The position numbers and the translations under genes are program-made. This document shows positions 1-6,437 of a stretch of DNA of 64,000 bases, one piece after another. Source of the DNA: Candidatus Methanoplasma cognatum (GTDB lineage: Archaea > Thermoplasmatota > Thermoplasmata > Methanomassiliicoccales > Methanomethylophilaceae); the NCBI GenBank assembly GCA_009777615.1, contig WRLM01000001.1, positions 62,001 to 126,000 of the forward strand, given 5' to 3'. The notes below the pieces were generated by a model, which searched no databases, was not told the DNA's origin, and was given only the letters and a program-made list of their open reading frames with translations. Positions within the stretch are counted from its first letter, which is position 1. Every line of letters begins with the position of its first letter.

Positions 1-490
1 GAGTTCCCAATGGAGCGCTTCCATCCTCTCCGCGCCCCTTAAAGCTCCCTTGCTCTTCAGCCTTTCGACCGAGTGTATGTGGCCCACCACCGTGTTGTCG
101 CTGACGAGGTTGTCCGCGTGCGCGACGATCTTCTCCTCGATCGTCCTGGGAATGTAGTCTCCCGGAGGAAGCCCCATCTCAGCTATGTCGAGGTCGTCCA
201 GCCCCGCGCCGGTGTGCTTCCTTATAATTTCGACCAGTTCCTCCGAGAGGCCCATCTTTTCTATCATCTCGCTGCCTCTGATTGCATGCATTATGCCGTT
301 GTCCACCGACCTTCCGATGTCGTGCAGGAGCGAGCCCGCCATCACGAGCGGCCGGTCAGCTTCGATCTTCTTCAGCATTTCGTCCGCGACAACGCCCACC
401 GTGCAGCAGTGAACGATCACTCTTTTTTTGCAGCCAGCTTCTTTCAGCATCCGCAGGCAGCCCGATTCATCTGGTACGCTTTTCGGCAAC
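1..490 (-). CDS. HD-domain phosphohydrolase-like protein (TIGR00295-type), 3' end outside window
   Basis: Reading the minus strand from a TTG at 490 gives about 163 residues before the window edge. The metal-binding HD signature is visible (His in HCCTVG, then LLHDIGR, then a later HADNLV), so this is an HD-superfamily hydrolase. The archaeal TIGR00295 group is of this size and has this layout; the substrate is unknown. The start overlaps the end of trm56 by 24 bp, so the two genes are probably co-transcribed and this may act in RNA or nucleotide metabolism. The alternative ATG at 450 would cut off the first conserved helix, so TTG is preferred. The C-terminus is not seen. Confidence 0.8.
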
Positions 491-988
491 TGTCTTTCCC
501 CTCTCGTTAGGTATCACTGTCACCAGCCCATCGCGGTCTGAGTATAGATTTTTACCGTCAGTGAACCTGTCAAGGAATATGGCGAGCGCGGCTATCTCCG
601 AATGCGGCTGATTTCCTACGGAGACATTATGGTCCGCCTCCCGATACACTTCGGGGGGCACTTTTTCCGCGCCGACGACGATAAGCAGGTCTCTGTCCCT
701 GGCGATCTTCGGAACGGCCTCATCCAGCCTCTGCCCGTACATTGTAAGATGGACGACCTCCCCGTCAAATTCCTTCAGCATCTTCTTCCACTGGACGCCC
801 GTCTCTATCTGATAATCGCCTCCGAACCTGCCCACGACGCTCCCGATGCTCTCTTCGAGTACTTTGTCTTCAGTGTCTACGAATATGCCGGCGGCGCCCA
901 GCGCGCGGGAGGAAAGCGCTACGTGAGTGGTCACCCGTTTATCCCTCTGCGGACGGTGGCCGATCCTCAGTATCCAAATGCGGGGCAT
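467..988 (-). CDS. trm56: tRNA (cytidine(56)-2'-O)-methyltransferase
   Basis: A 173-residue SPOUT-class methyltransferase that 2'-O-methylates C56 in the T-loop of archaeal tRNAs using S-adenosylmethionine. The N-terminus (WILRIGHRPQRDKRVTTH) and the C-terminal knot segment (LLIVVGAEKVPPEVY, then SVGNQPHSE) are the family hallmarks, and the length is normal. The ATG lies one base after the stop of the upstream HTH gene, and the 3' end overlaps the HD gene, so this is the middle of a three-gene operon. The reaction comes from the family, not from this sequence. Confidence 0.93.
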   Translation of the reverse strand: MPRIWILRIGHRPQRDKRVTTHVALSSRALGAAGIFVDTEDKVLEESIGSVVGRFGGDYQIETGVQWKKMLKEFDGEVVHLTMYGQRLDEAVPKIARDRDLLIVVGAEKVPPEVYREADHNVSVGNQPHSEIAALAIFLDRFTDGKNLYSDRDGLVTVIPNERGKTVAEKRTR

Positions 989-989
989 C

Positions 990-1490
990 TTACTCTTCTC
1001 TGATAAGTTCGATCCTGTGGCCTCGGTAGTCCATTCTGACGGATCTCCTTACGAGGCTCTTCAGCATTGTGGAGGAAAGACCCAGCGCTTCAGCCACATC
1101 GCCGGAGAACCGCCCTCCTTTGCCTACTTCCGTAAGTATCTTCGTCTCGACATCCGCATATTCCTCCTCATTCATCATGGCAGCCGCCAGGACGTCGCTT
1201 ATCTCATAAACGGGCCACTGCGCGTTTATGTTGAAAGAGGTGTAATAGGTGTGATAGGATTTTTCGGGGTAGCCGCCGTTAACGGACAGCCACCGGGTCT
1301 CAACGAGTTTCATCTTTTCAAAAAATATGATGGCGTTCCTGCCTTCCGGACCGAATTTTTTTTCTATGTCGTCGGCGGTCCTCCACTCTAAGGTCACCTC
1401 TTTCAATACGTCACGTTTCACTGACGTATCTACGGATCTGAGCATCGGAACCAGTTCTGAGGGCTCATTAATGACCTTAATCCTGTTCAT
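990..1490 (-). CDS. Winged-helix (ArsR-like) transcriptional regulator
   Basis: A 166-residue protein with two helix-turn-helix-like segments: an N-terminal one (about residues 25-60, KRDVLKEVTLEWRTADDIEK) and a C-terminal one (about 118-155, FSGDVAEALGLSSTMLKSLV). No ligand-binding Cys motif of classic ArsR metal sensors is visible. It is the first gene of the trm56 operon; on the minus strand a TATA-like tract lies at about 1513-1522, some 25-30 bp upstream of the ATG, so the message is probably leaderless or nearly so. The target is unknown; autoregulation is possible. Confidence 0.75.
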   Translation of the reverse strand: MNRIKVINEPSELVPMLRSVDTSVKRDVLKEVTLEWRTADDIEKKFGPEGRNAIIFFEKMKLVETRWLSVNGGYPEKSYHTYYTSFNINAQWPVYEISDVLAAAMMNEEEYADVETKILTEVGKGGRFSGDVAEALGLSSTMLKSLVRRSVRMDYRGHRIELIREE

Positions 1491-1760
1491 GAGAATTTCC
1501 CTTATGGTAATAAATGTATATAACGGTTCTTAACTCACGCTTCTTTCCGACAATTGACGGAACGGCCTGGGCCGGCCGGACTCTGCGGGAGAGAATAACC
1601 TCTCTGAGATCAGAGAAAAGTCCATAAAATGATCAAAAGGCGGCGGGGCGGCGCTAAAACCTCTCTGCAAAAAGAGGAGAGGGGCAATGCGGCATAGCCG
1701 TCAACCCGCGGCCGGCGGCCTTTGCCAAGATTTATTAATGGATTCGATAATCAGGTTTCA
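1491..1760. other. Intergenic region with two promoters and GC-rich hairpins
   Basis: This 270-bp gap holds the minus-strand TATA of the upstream operon (about 1513-1522) and the plus-strand TATA of the next gene (about 1730-1738). Between them are GC-rich inverted repeats near 1568-1582 and a CCTCTC/GAGAGG pair at about 1660-1682, with another AT-rich TATA-like tract near 1622. An undetected small RNA is possible, but I see no reading frame that looks coding. Confidence 0.35.
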
Positions 1761-1928
1761 ATGGCAAAAGAGAAGCCCCTCGAATTAAGATGGCAGTGTC
1801 TTAACTGCTATAAGACCCACACCGGCCCCGATGCGGAGAAGAAAGCTCTGGACTGCTGCGGGTCGTTCATACAGGGATACTGGAAGAACTATTCGAAGTG
1901 GGGAAAACAGAAGTGGTACGGGCGCTGA
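1761..1928 (+). CDS. Small four-cysteine protein, probable zinc ribbon
   Basis: A 55-residue basic, aromatic-rich protein with a CLNC pair near residue 12 and a CC pair near residue 33, which could bind one zinc ion. The ATG at 1761 was chosen over an in-frame TTG at 1722 because a TATA box (TTTATTAA) sits about 26 bp upstream of the ATG, giving a leaderless message typical of this lineage. The function is unknown; size and charge would suit nucleic-acid binding, but this is only a guess. Confidence 0.6.
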   Translation: MAKEKPLELRWQCLNCYKTHTGPDAEKKALDCCGSFIQGYWKNYSKWGKQKWYGR

Positions 1929-1999
1929 AAAGCCGCCCGCTAAGAATAAACCTTCTGTTCGGCACTATGATTAATAGCTGATAATGTATGTTCGTTTTC

Positions 2000-2302
2000 A
2001 TGGCGGAAGATGCATCTCTGTTCTCCAGCGTATTTGAAGAGGTAGATCTGCTCAGCAGGCACATTGAGATGCTGAAGGTCACCAAGGAGATGCAGCCGAT
2101 AGGAATAATACGGCTGTCGGAGGTTCTCGGCATACCTAAACACAAGGTCAGATATTCTCTCAGGCTGCTGGAAAAGGATGGGTTGATAATCGCCACTAAC
2201 GAAGGCGCCATGGTATCGGAAAAATATGAGGAGTTCATACGCGGACTGCCCGGACAGTTTGAAGATCTCATAGAGCGTATAGGCAAGATGAGAAAAAGCT
2301 GA
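2000..2302 (+). CDS. Small winged-helix DNA-binding protein
   Basis: A roughly 100-residue protein whose centre (IGIIRLSEVLGIPKHKVRYS, then LRLLEKDGLI) is a clear winged helix-turn-helix. The N-terminal helix (SSVFEEVDLLSRHIEMLKV) may be a dimerisation segment. An ATG at 1988 is in frame, but the TATA-like ATTAATAG at about 1968-1976 places transcription start close to 2000, favouring a leaderless start at the second ATG. It looks like a transcription factor; the target is unknown. Confidence 0.7.
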   Translation: MAEDASLFSSVFEEVDLLSRHIEMLKVTKEMQPIGIIRLSEVLGIPKHKVRYSLRLLEKDGLIIATNEGAMVSEKYEEFIRGLPGQFEDLIERIGKMRKS

Positions 2303-2312
2303 TCGTTCGTCT

Positions 2313-3230
2313 TCAGCCGATGAGTTCTCTTCTCTCGTATATCGACGACAGTACGGTGGACAACACTATCAGAAGGGCACCGATCGACAACGGAACGGTA
2401 ACGGCATCGTAGCCGAGGGCCCAGGAGAAGACCATGGCGAAAACAGACTCGCTGCAGCACATTATGGCTATGGTCGTCGACGGTATCTTCTTCTGAACGG
2501 CCGTCTGTACGAAGAAGCCCAATCCGGTAACGATGAGGCCCATGAACGCAAGCCCCGCCCAGGACCCGACAAGGTCCATGCCCGAATACTGGCCGTTTTC
2601 CAATGCGAGGCTTACGATCACTCCGGCCAGCGTCGCGGTGAGCATTTGGACCAAAGTGAAGTTTATCGTGTTAAGGTTCAACGAGAACTTCTCCAGAGTA
2701 ACAAAGTGCACCGCGAACGTAACGGCGCACACGATCGTCAGGAGATCGCCTATGTTCATCGAGCCATCCCCGCCGGTGACCCCCGACATCACCAGCACGC
2801 CGACGAACCCGATCGATGCGAACGCTATCGACCGCGTCGACAGTTTTCTCTGCATCATCGATATGATGATCGGCACGAACAGAACGTAGAGGACGGTCAG
2901 GAGGCCGCTCTTTGCCGGCGTGGTATACACAAGCCCCACGGTCTGGAGGCCGAAGGCTGTGAATATCAGCAGCCCGACCATCACTCCGTATCTCAATTCG
3001 TCCCGGCCGATGGCCGGAGTTGTTCTGATCGCGAGTTTTACGGAAAGGAGGGTCAGAGCGCCTATCCCGTATGTTATTGCGATCAGGAAGAATGGAGGTA
3101 TCCCCGTGTCGAGAAGGTCATAAGCGATGACAAGGCTCAGTCCCCAGACCATGCAGATAATCAGGAATGCCGACAGATGCGGCAGTCTTTCCTTTTCAAA
3201 TGTCAATTCCTCACGCTGGGCAAGAATCAT
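2313..3230 (-). CDS. DMT-superfamily (EamA) membrane transporter
   Basis: A 305-residue membrane protein with about ten hydrophobic segments arranged as two EamA repeats of about 140 residues each, the layout of drug/metabolite exporters. Conserved small-residue patches such as VYTTPAKSGLLTVLYV and the CCSESVFAMVFSW segment in the second repeat fit the family. The substrate cannot be read from sequence. The minus-strand TATA (about 3240-3250) lies some 22 bp before the ATG, so the transcript is probably leaderless. It converges with the HTH gene ending 11 bp away. Confidence 0.88.
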   Translation of the reverse strand: MILAQREELTFEKERLPHLSAFLIICMVWGLSLVIAYDLLDTGIPPFFLIAITYGIGALTLLSVKLAIRTTPAIGRDELRYGVMVGLLIFTAFGLQTVGLVYTTPAKSGLLTVLYVLFVPIIISMMQRKLSTRSIAFASIGFVGVLVMSGVTGGDGSMNIGDLLTIVCAVTFAVHFVTLEKFSLNLNTINFTLVQMLTATLAGVIVSLALENGQYSGMDLVGSWAGLAFMGLIVTGLGFFVQTAVQKKIPSTTIAIMCCSESVFAMVFSWALGYDAVTVPLSIGALLIVLSTVLSSIYERRELIG

Positions 3231-3344
3231 CGATTTCTTATTTTAATATGAGGGCGGCAGGTTTTTTTGCGGGCGGCGCCCCCCGCTAACATATAGAACC
3301 AACGTAATCATTTAATATTCGTCACTCTTTCGCTTTTTCCACAA

Positions 3345-3420
3345 GCCGTCGTAGCTCAGTAGGTAGAGCGTGTGACTGTTAATCACAAGGTCCACGGTTC
3401 GATCCCGTGCGACGGCGCCA
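3345..3420 (+). tRNA. tRNA-Asn (GTT), CCA encoded
   Basis: The cloverleaf is complete: acceptor GCCGTCG pairs with CGACGGC, the D-arm is AGCTCAGTAGGTAGAGC, the anticodon loop CTGTTAA carries GTT, and the T-loop is GGTTCGATCC. The discriminator G is followed by an encoded CCA (3418-3420). A TATA-like TTTAATATT lies at about 3311-3319. It is followed within 20 bp by another tRNA. Confidence 0.95.
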
Positions 3421-3436
3421 TTCTCCTTCTTAAAAG

Positions 3437-3510
3437 GGGCTCATAGCTTAGACAGGTAGAGCGCCTGGCTCATAACCAGGTGGTCGCTGGTTCAAATCCG
3501 GCTGGGCCCA
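3437..3510 (+). tRNA. tRNA with CAT anticodon (elongator Met, possibly Ile2)
   Basis: Acceptor GGGCTCA pairs with TGGGCCC with one G-T pair, the anticodon stem is CCTGG/CCAGG around loop CTCATAA, and the T-arm is GCTGG/CCGGC. The discriminator is A. The acceptor is not that of archaeal initiator tRNA. CAT tRNAs can also be tRNA-Ile2, in which C34 is modified to agmatidine; the sequence alone does not settle which. Probably transcribed with the preceding tRNA-Asn. Confidence 0.9.
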
Positions 3511-3530
3511 CTCATTCATTTCTTGCAACG

Positions 3531-3609
3531 GCGCATACCCAGACGGAAGACAGTATTATAAGTATATAGGTAGATATCTCTTTTCAGGGCTTATAAAAGG
3601 GGGAAACAA
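3531..3609 (+). promoter_or_regulatory. Copy 1 of the promoter cassette of the TM2 array
   Basis: An upstream element GCATACCCAGAC is followed about 14 bp later by a TATA-like tract (TATTATAAGTATATAG), then a TCTTTTCAGGGC-like stretch and a GGGGGAAACAA ribosome-binding segment ending at the ATG. The same order and spacing recur before the three following paralogs (4122, 4660, 5277), so the repeat is likely the functional promoter-leader unit. Confidence 0.7.
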
Positions 3610-4032
3610 ATGTATTGCAGAAGTTGCGGTAACCAGCTCAATGAGGGTCAGTCATTCTGTGACAAATGTGGAGTCAGGGCGGACGGCGCAGAAGGAGGGC
3701 CAGGCCCTCAATATGTGGTCCACATAAATGAAAAAAGCTCAGGCGTCGCGGCGGTGCTCTCGTTCCTATGGGCGGGCGCCGGACAGATATATGTCGGTAG
3801 GATAGGACGCGGACTCGCACTGATGTTCTCTTATTTACTGATCTATGCCGTTCTTTTCGTTGTCGGCTTCGTCATCGCATTGGAGATGGAAAGCTTCGGC
3901 GGCTTTATTGTCCTGATGATATCGATGGGGGTGTTCACTCTCGCATTTTGGATTTGGAACATCTATGATGCATACAAACTGTCGAACGAGTATAACGATT
4001 ACTTAAGGTCGCACGGAAAACGTCCGTGGTGA
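3610..4032 (+). CDS. Zinc-ribbon/TM2-domain membrane protein, paralog 1 of 4
   Basis: A 140-residue protein. An N-terminal zinc ribbon (MYCRSCGNQLNEGQSFCDKC, Cys 3, 6, 17, 20) is followed by a short linker and a TM2 domain (GVAAVLSFLWAGAGQIYVG, then RGLALMFSYLL) and a third hydrophobic helix ending in WNIYDAYKL. Three membrane segments are expected with the ribbon in the cytoplasm. The biochemical role of TM2 proteins is not established. It heads a tandem array of four paralogs, each with its own promoter, so they are probably transcribed separately. The C-terminal LRSHGKRPW and the 3' flank are nearly identical to those of paralog 3. Confidence 0.85.
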   Translation: MYCRSCGNQLNEGQSFCDKCGVRADGAEGGPGPQYVVHINEKSSGVAAVLSFLWAGAGQIYVGRIGRGLALMFSYLLIYAVLFVVGFVIALEMESFGGFIVLMISMGVFTLAFWIWNIYDAYKLSNEYNDYLRSHGKRPW

Positions 4033-4121
4033 TCCCGAATAAGAGTTCGCAGCCGTTCTCACATCAGGACAGCAATTAGCGGACGGTAAAACGGTCCGGA
4101 CCGGTCAATGGGTCGTCCTCC

Positions 4122-4208
4122 GCAACGGCATATACTCAGACAACGACGCTGTATTTTTAAGCGTATAGCGCGATATTCTTTCAGGAGCGCTTTGGGAGGA
4201 GGAAACAA
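4122..4208 (+). promoter_or_regulatory. Copy 2 of the promoter cassette
   Basis: GGCATATACTCAGAC is followed by a TATA-like TATTTTTAAGCGTATAG and a leader ending in GGAGGAGGAAACAA before the ATG. The spacing is like copy 1, with the most diverged upstream element of the four. Confidence 0.65.
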
Positions 4209-4613
4209 ATGTATTGCATAAACTGCGGCAACCAGCTCAATGAGGGTCAGGCATTCTGTGACAAATGCGGCGTGATGGCATCCGGCGAAGGAGGGCCGAC
4301 CCCTGTGTATGTTATCTCTGCCCCTAAAAAAAGCGCAGCACTCGCGGCAGTGCTTTCGTTTATGTTACCGGGCGGCGGGCAGATGTACGCAGAAAAGATG
4401 GGACGCGGACTCGCGCTGCTGCTTTCTTCCATCGTGATCGTGGTGTTCGGGGCCTTAATCAGTGTTGTGGCAATGGCGCCCGGCAGCAGGGGCGGCAACA
4501 GCGGCATTCCTGTAGTGATATTGGCGATCGCGTTCATCCTCGCATTTTGGATTTGGAACGTCTACGACGCATACAAGCAGGCGAACAAGTACAATGACAT
4601 GAGGTTTCATTGA
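4209..4613 (+). CDS. Zinc-ribbon/TM2-domain membrane protein, paralog 2 of 4
   Basis: A 134-residue paralog with the ribbon intact (Cys 3, 6, 17, 20). The TM2 core reads MLPGGGQMYAEKMGRG, replacing the WAG(A/V)GQ(I/L)Y of its neighbours, so its membrane part has drifted the most. It ends in YNDMRFH and lacks the basic SHGKRPW tail of paralogs 1 and 3. A GGAGG about 8 bp before the ATG supports the start. Function unknown; divergence among tandem copies suggests specialised rather than redundant roles. Confidence 0.83.
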   Translation: MYCINCGNQLNEGQAFCDKCGVMASGEGGPTPVYVISAPKKSAALAAVLSFMLPGGGQMYAEKMGRGLALLLSSIVIVVFGALISVVAMAPGSRGGNSGIPVVILAIAFILAFWIWNVYDAYKQANKYNDMRFH

Positions 4614-4659
4614 AACCGCCGGCGGTGATCGGTGATCGGTAATAACCTATCCCGGCCGC

Positions 4660-4740
4660 GCGCATACCCAGACAAAACACTGCATTTTTAAATATATAGA
4701 GTAATACTCGCTTTCGGAGCGCTTAGAAAGGAGGAAACAA
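4660..4740 (+). promoter_or_regulatory. Copy 3 of the promoter cassette
   Basis: GCATACCCAGAC, then TTTTTAAATATATAGAG (best TATA match of the four), then CTTTCGGAGCGC and GGAGGAAACAA up to the ATG at 4741. The TATA-to-ATG distance is about 50 bp, which gives a leader of about 25 nt carrying the ribosome-binding site. Confidence 0.7.
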
Positions 4741-5157
4741 ATGTATTGCAGAAGTTGCGGCAACCAGCTCAATGAAGGTCAGGCTTTCTGTGACAAATGC
4801 GGCGTCAGGGCTGACGGCGCAGATGGACCCGGCCCTCAGCACGTGATTCATCTCCGCGAAAAAAGCGAAGGCATCGCGGCGGTGCTTTCGTTCCTGTGGG
4901 CAGGTGTAGGGCAGTTATATCTCGGTAAGACAGGGCGCGGACTATTGCTGCTGTTCTTCTATATTCTGCTTACTGTAATCGCAATCGTCGTCGCCTTCCG
5001 CATGTGGGATATGGGCAACGTTTTAGACCTTTGGATAATGTCGATATTGCTTTCGGCGGTCCTCCTCGCGCTGCGGATTTGGAACACCTATGACGCATAC
5101 AAACTGGCGAAAGAGTATAATGATCATTTAAGGTCACACGGAAAACGTCCGTGGTGA
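4741..5157 (+). CDS. Zinc-ribbon/TM2-domain membrane protein, paralog 3 of 4
   Basis: A 138-residue protein closest to paralog 1: the first 27 residues, the GIAAVLSFLWAGVGQLYLG core and the HLRSHGKRPW tail match almost exactly. The downstream flank (5155-5220) also matches that of paralog 1, so the duplicated unit included the 3' untranslated region. The four Cys are intact and three membrane segments are expected. No catalytic motif is visible. Confidence 0.85.
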   Translation: MYCRSCGNQLNEGQAFCDKCGVRADGADGPGPQHVIHLREKSEGIAAVLSFLWAGVGQLYLGKTGRGLLLLFFYILLTVIAIVVAFRMWDMGNVLDLWIMSILLSAVLLALRIWNTYDAYKLAKEYNDHLRSHGKRPW

Positions 5158-5276
5158 TCCCGAATAAGAGTTCGCAGCAGGTTTCGTATCAGGACAGCGG
5201 TGAACGGAGGGTAAAACGGTCCCGACTTGTCAACGAATTGTTCGGTCGCAAGGAGATCGGTTAAGCGCGCGGTCGG

Positions 5277-5357
5277 CGCGCATACCCAGGCAGAACGCTG
5301 TGTTTTTAAATATATACCGTTATACTCATTTTCAGAGCCTTTTGAAGGAGGAAACAA
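5277..5357 (+). promoter_or_regulatory. Copy 4 of the promoter cassette
   Basis: GCGCATACCCAGGC, then GTTTTTAAATATATACC, then a CATTTTCAGAGCC-like stretch and GGAGGAAACAA directly before the ATG at 5358. The layout is the same as the other three copies. Confidence 0.7.
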
Positions 5358-5795
5358 ATGTATTGCAAAAATTGCGGCAGCAGGATGGAAGACGGTCAGG
5401 AGTTCTGTGTCAAATGCGGAACCGGGGCCGACAGCACCGGGACCGGAATAGTACAAGGATCTGCGCAGGTGGTCTTTTACTTCCGAGATAAAAGCCCCGG
5501 GATCGCGGCCATACTGTCACTTCTTTGGGTAGGTCTCGGACAGGTATATGTCGGCAAGGTCGCACGCGGACTGCTCCTTATGCTGGCAGTTATACTGCTG
5601 TCGCTTCCCAGTACGCTGATATTGTTTGCCGGGGTATATATGAACGATTTTGACGCCGTCACAGCGGCATTGATCGTCGCCATTGTTCTTATCGCAACGT
5701 ATATTGCGGTCTGGGTTTGGAACATATTCGACGCATATAAACTGGCGAACGAGTACAATGATTATGTAAAGGCGAACGGGGACCGCCCGTGGTGA
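5358..5795 (+). CDS. Zinc-ribbon/TM2-domain membrane protein, paralog 4 of 4
   Basis: A 145-residue paralog with a diverged ribbon (CKNCGSRMEDGQEFCVKCG) that keeps all four Cys. The TM2 core is LLWVGLGQVYVGKVARG, and the tail is YVKANGDRPW. It has a longer first linker and a longer central hydrophobic stretch than its neighbours. It ends the array; a TTTTTAAATC tract follows about 20 bp downstream and could help termination. Function unknown. Confidence 0.84.
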   Translation: MYCKNCGSRMEDGQEFCVKCGTGADSTGTGIVQGSAQVVFYFRDKSPGIAAILSLLWVGLGQVYVGKVARGLLLMLAVILLSLPSTLILFAGVYMNDFDAVTAALIVAIVLIATYIAVWVWNIFDAYKLANEYNDYVKANGDRPW

Positions 5796-5972
5796 CCGCA
5801 GATAATCATAAATCCCTTTTTAAATCTATTTCGTCCGGACGGCGTTTTTGTCAGATCGGACGCAGCAGGATCGGCGGAGGGAGCCCGCCGGGAGGCGCAC
5901 GCCGGTTTATACCTAAAAGGTATTATATACAATGAAGGATTCCATCCGCATTACAAGCTTTAAGATATCTAA

Positions 5973-6046
5973 GGGCCTGTAGCTCAGCTAGGTAGAGCAT
6001 CTGACTTTTAATCAGGTGGTCAAGGGTTCGAATCCCTTCAGGCCCG
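5973..6046 (+). tRNA. tRNA-Lys (TTT)
   Basis: Acceptor GGGCCTG pairs with CAGGCCC, the anticodon loop CTTTTAA carries TTT, the T-loop is GGTTCGAATCC, and the discriminator is G. A palindrome ATACCTAAAAGGTAT-like tract and a TATTATATAC promoter element lie about 40-60 bp upstream. A second lysine tRNA (CTT) lies at 47961-48034 on the other strand and shares most of its sequence. Confidence 0.96.
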
Positions 6047-6166
6047 CTGAGAGTCTTCATGAGCGATCAGCCGCAGATCAAGTATGAGGAAAGGAATGAC
6101 AAAAAGCGAATTTCTTAAACAAGGTCCCGCTGACCGGGAGCGGGGTATTAGCAGCAGGTGAATCAT

Positions 6167-6433
6167 TTGGCAACAGACAACATTTCATTTAATGTGCTCA
6201 AGCACGATCTTGTGCCCGAACACCATCTTTTATCCGAAGAAGAAGCAGAAAAGGTCCTATCAGGAATGGGGATAACCTGCGACCAGCTTCCGAAGATAAA
6301 GAACAATGATGCGGGCATAAGGGTGCTGGAGAGTATACATGGGCCGATCGCGGAGGGGCGCATCGTCAAGATCGTAAGAAAGAGTGAGACAGCGCAGGAG
6401 TTTGTGGCCTACAGGCTTGTGACCAAAGGGTGA
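6167..6433 (+). CDS. rpoH: DNA-directed RNA polymerase subunit H (Rpb5 homolog)
   Basis: An 88-residue subunit H, the C-terminal-domain equivalent of eukaryotic Rpb5. It carries the family core [17 protein letters not shown] and [21 protein letters not shown] and a VAYRLV end. The TTG at 6167 is preferred over an in-frame GTG at 6158 because AGGTGA lies five bases before the TTG. First gene of the polymerase operon rpoH-rpoB-rpoA1-rpoA2-rpl30e-nusA; rpoB starts four bases after its stop. It acts in the polymerase jaw near downstream DNA (family knowledge). Confidence 0.95.
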   Translation: MATDNISFNVLKHDLVPEHHLLSEEEAEKVLSGMGITCDQLPKIKNNDAGIRVLESIHGPIAEGRIVKIVRKSETAQEFVAYRLVTKG

Positions 6434-6437
6434 TCTT

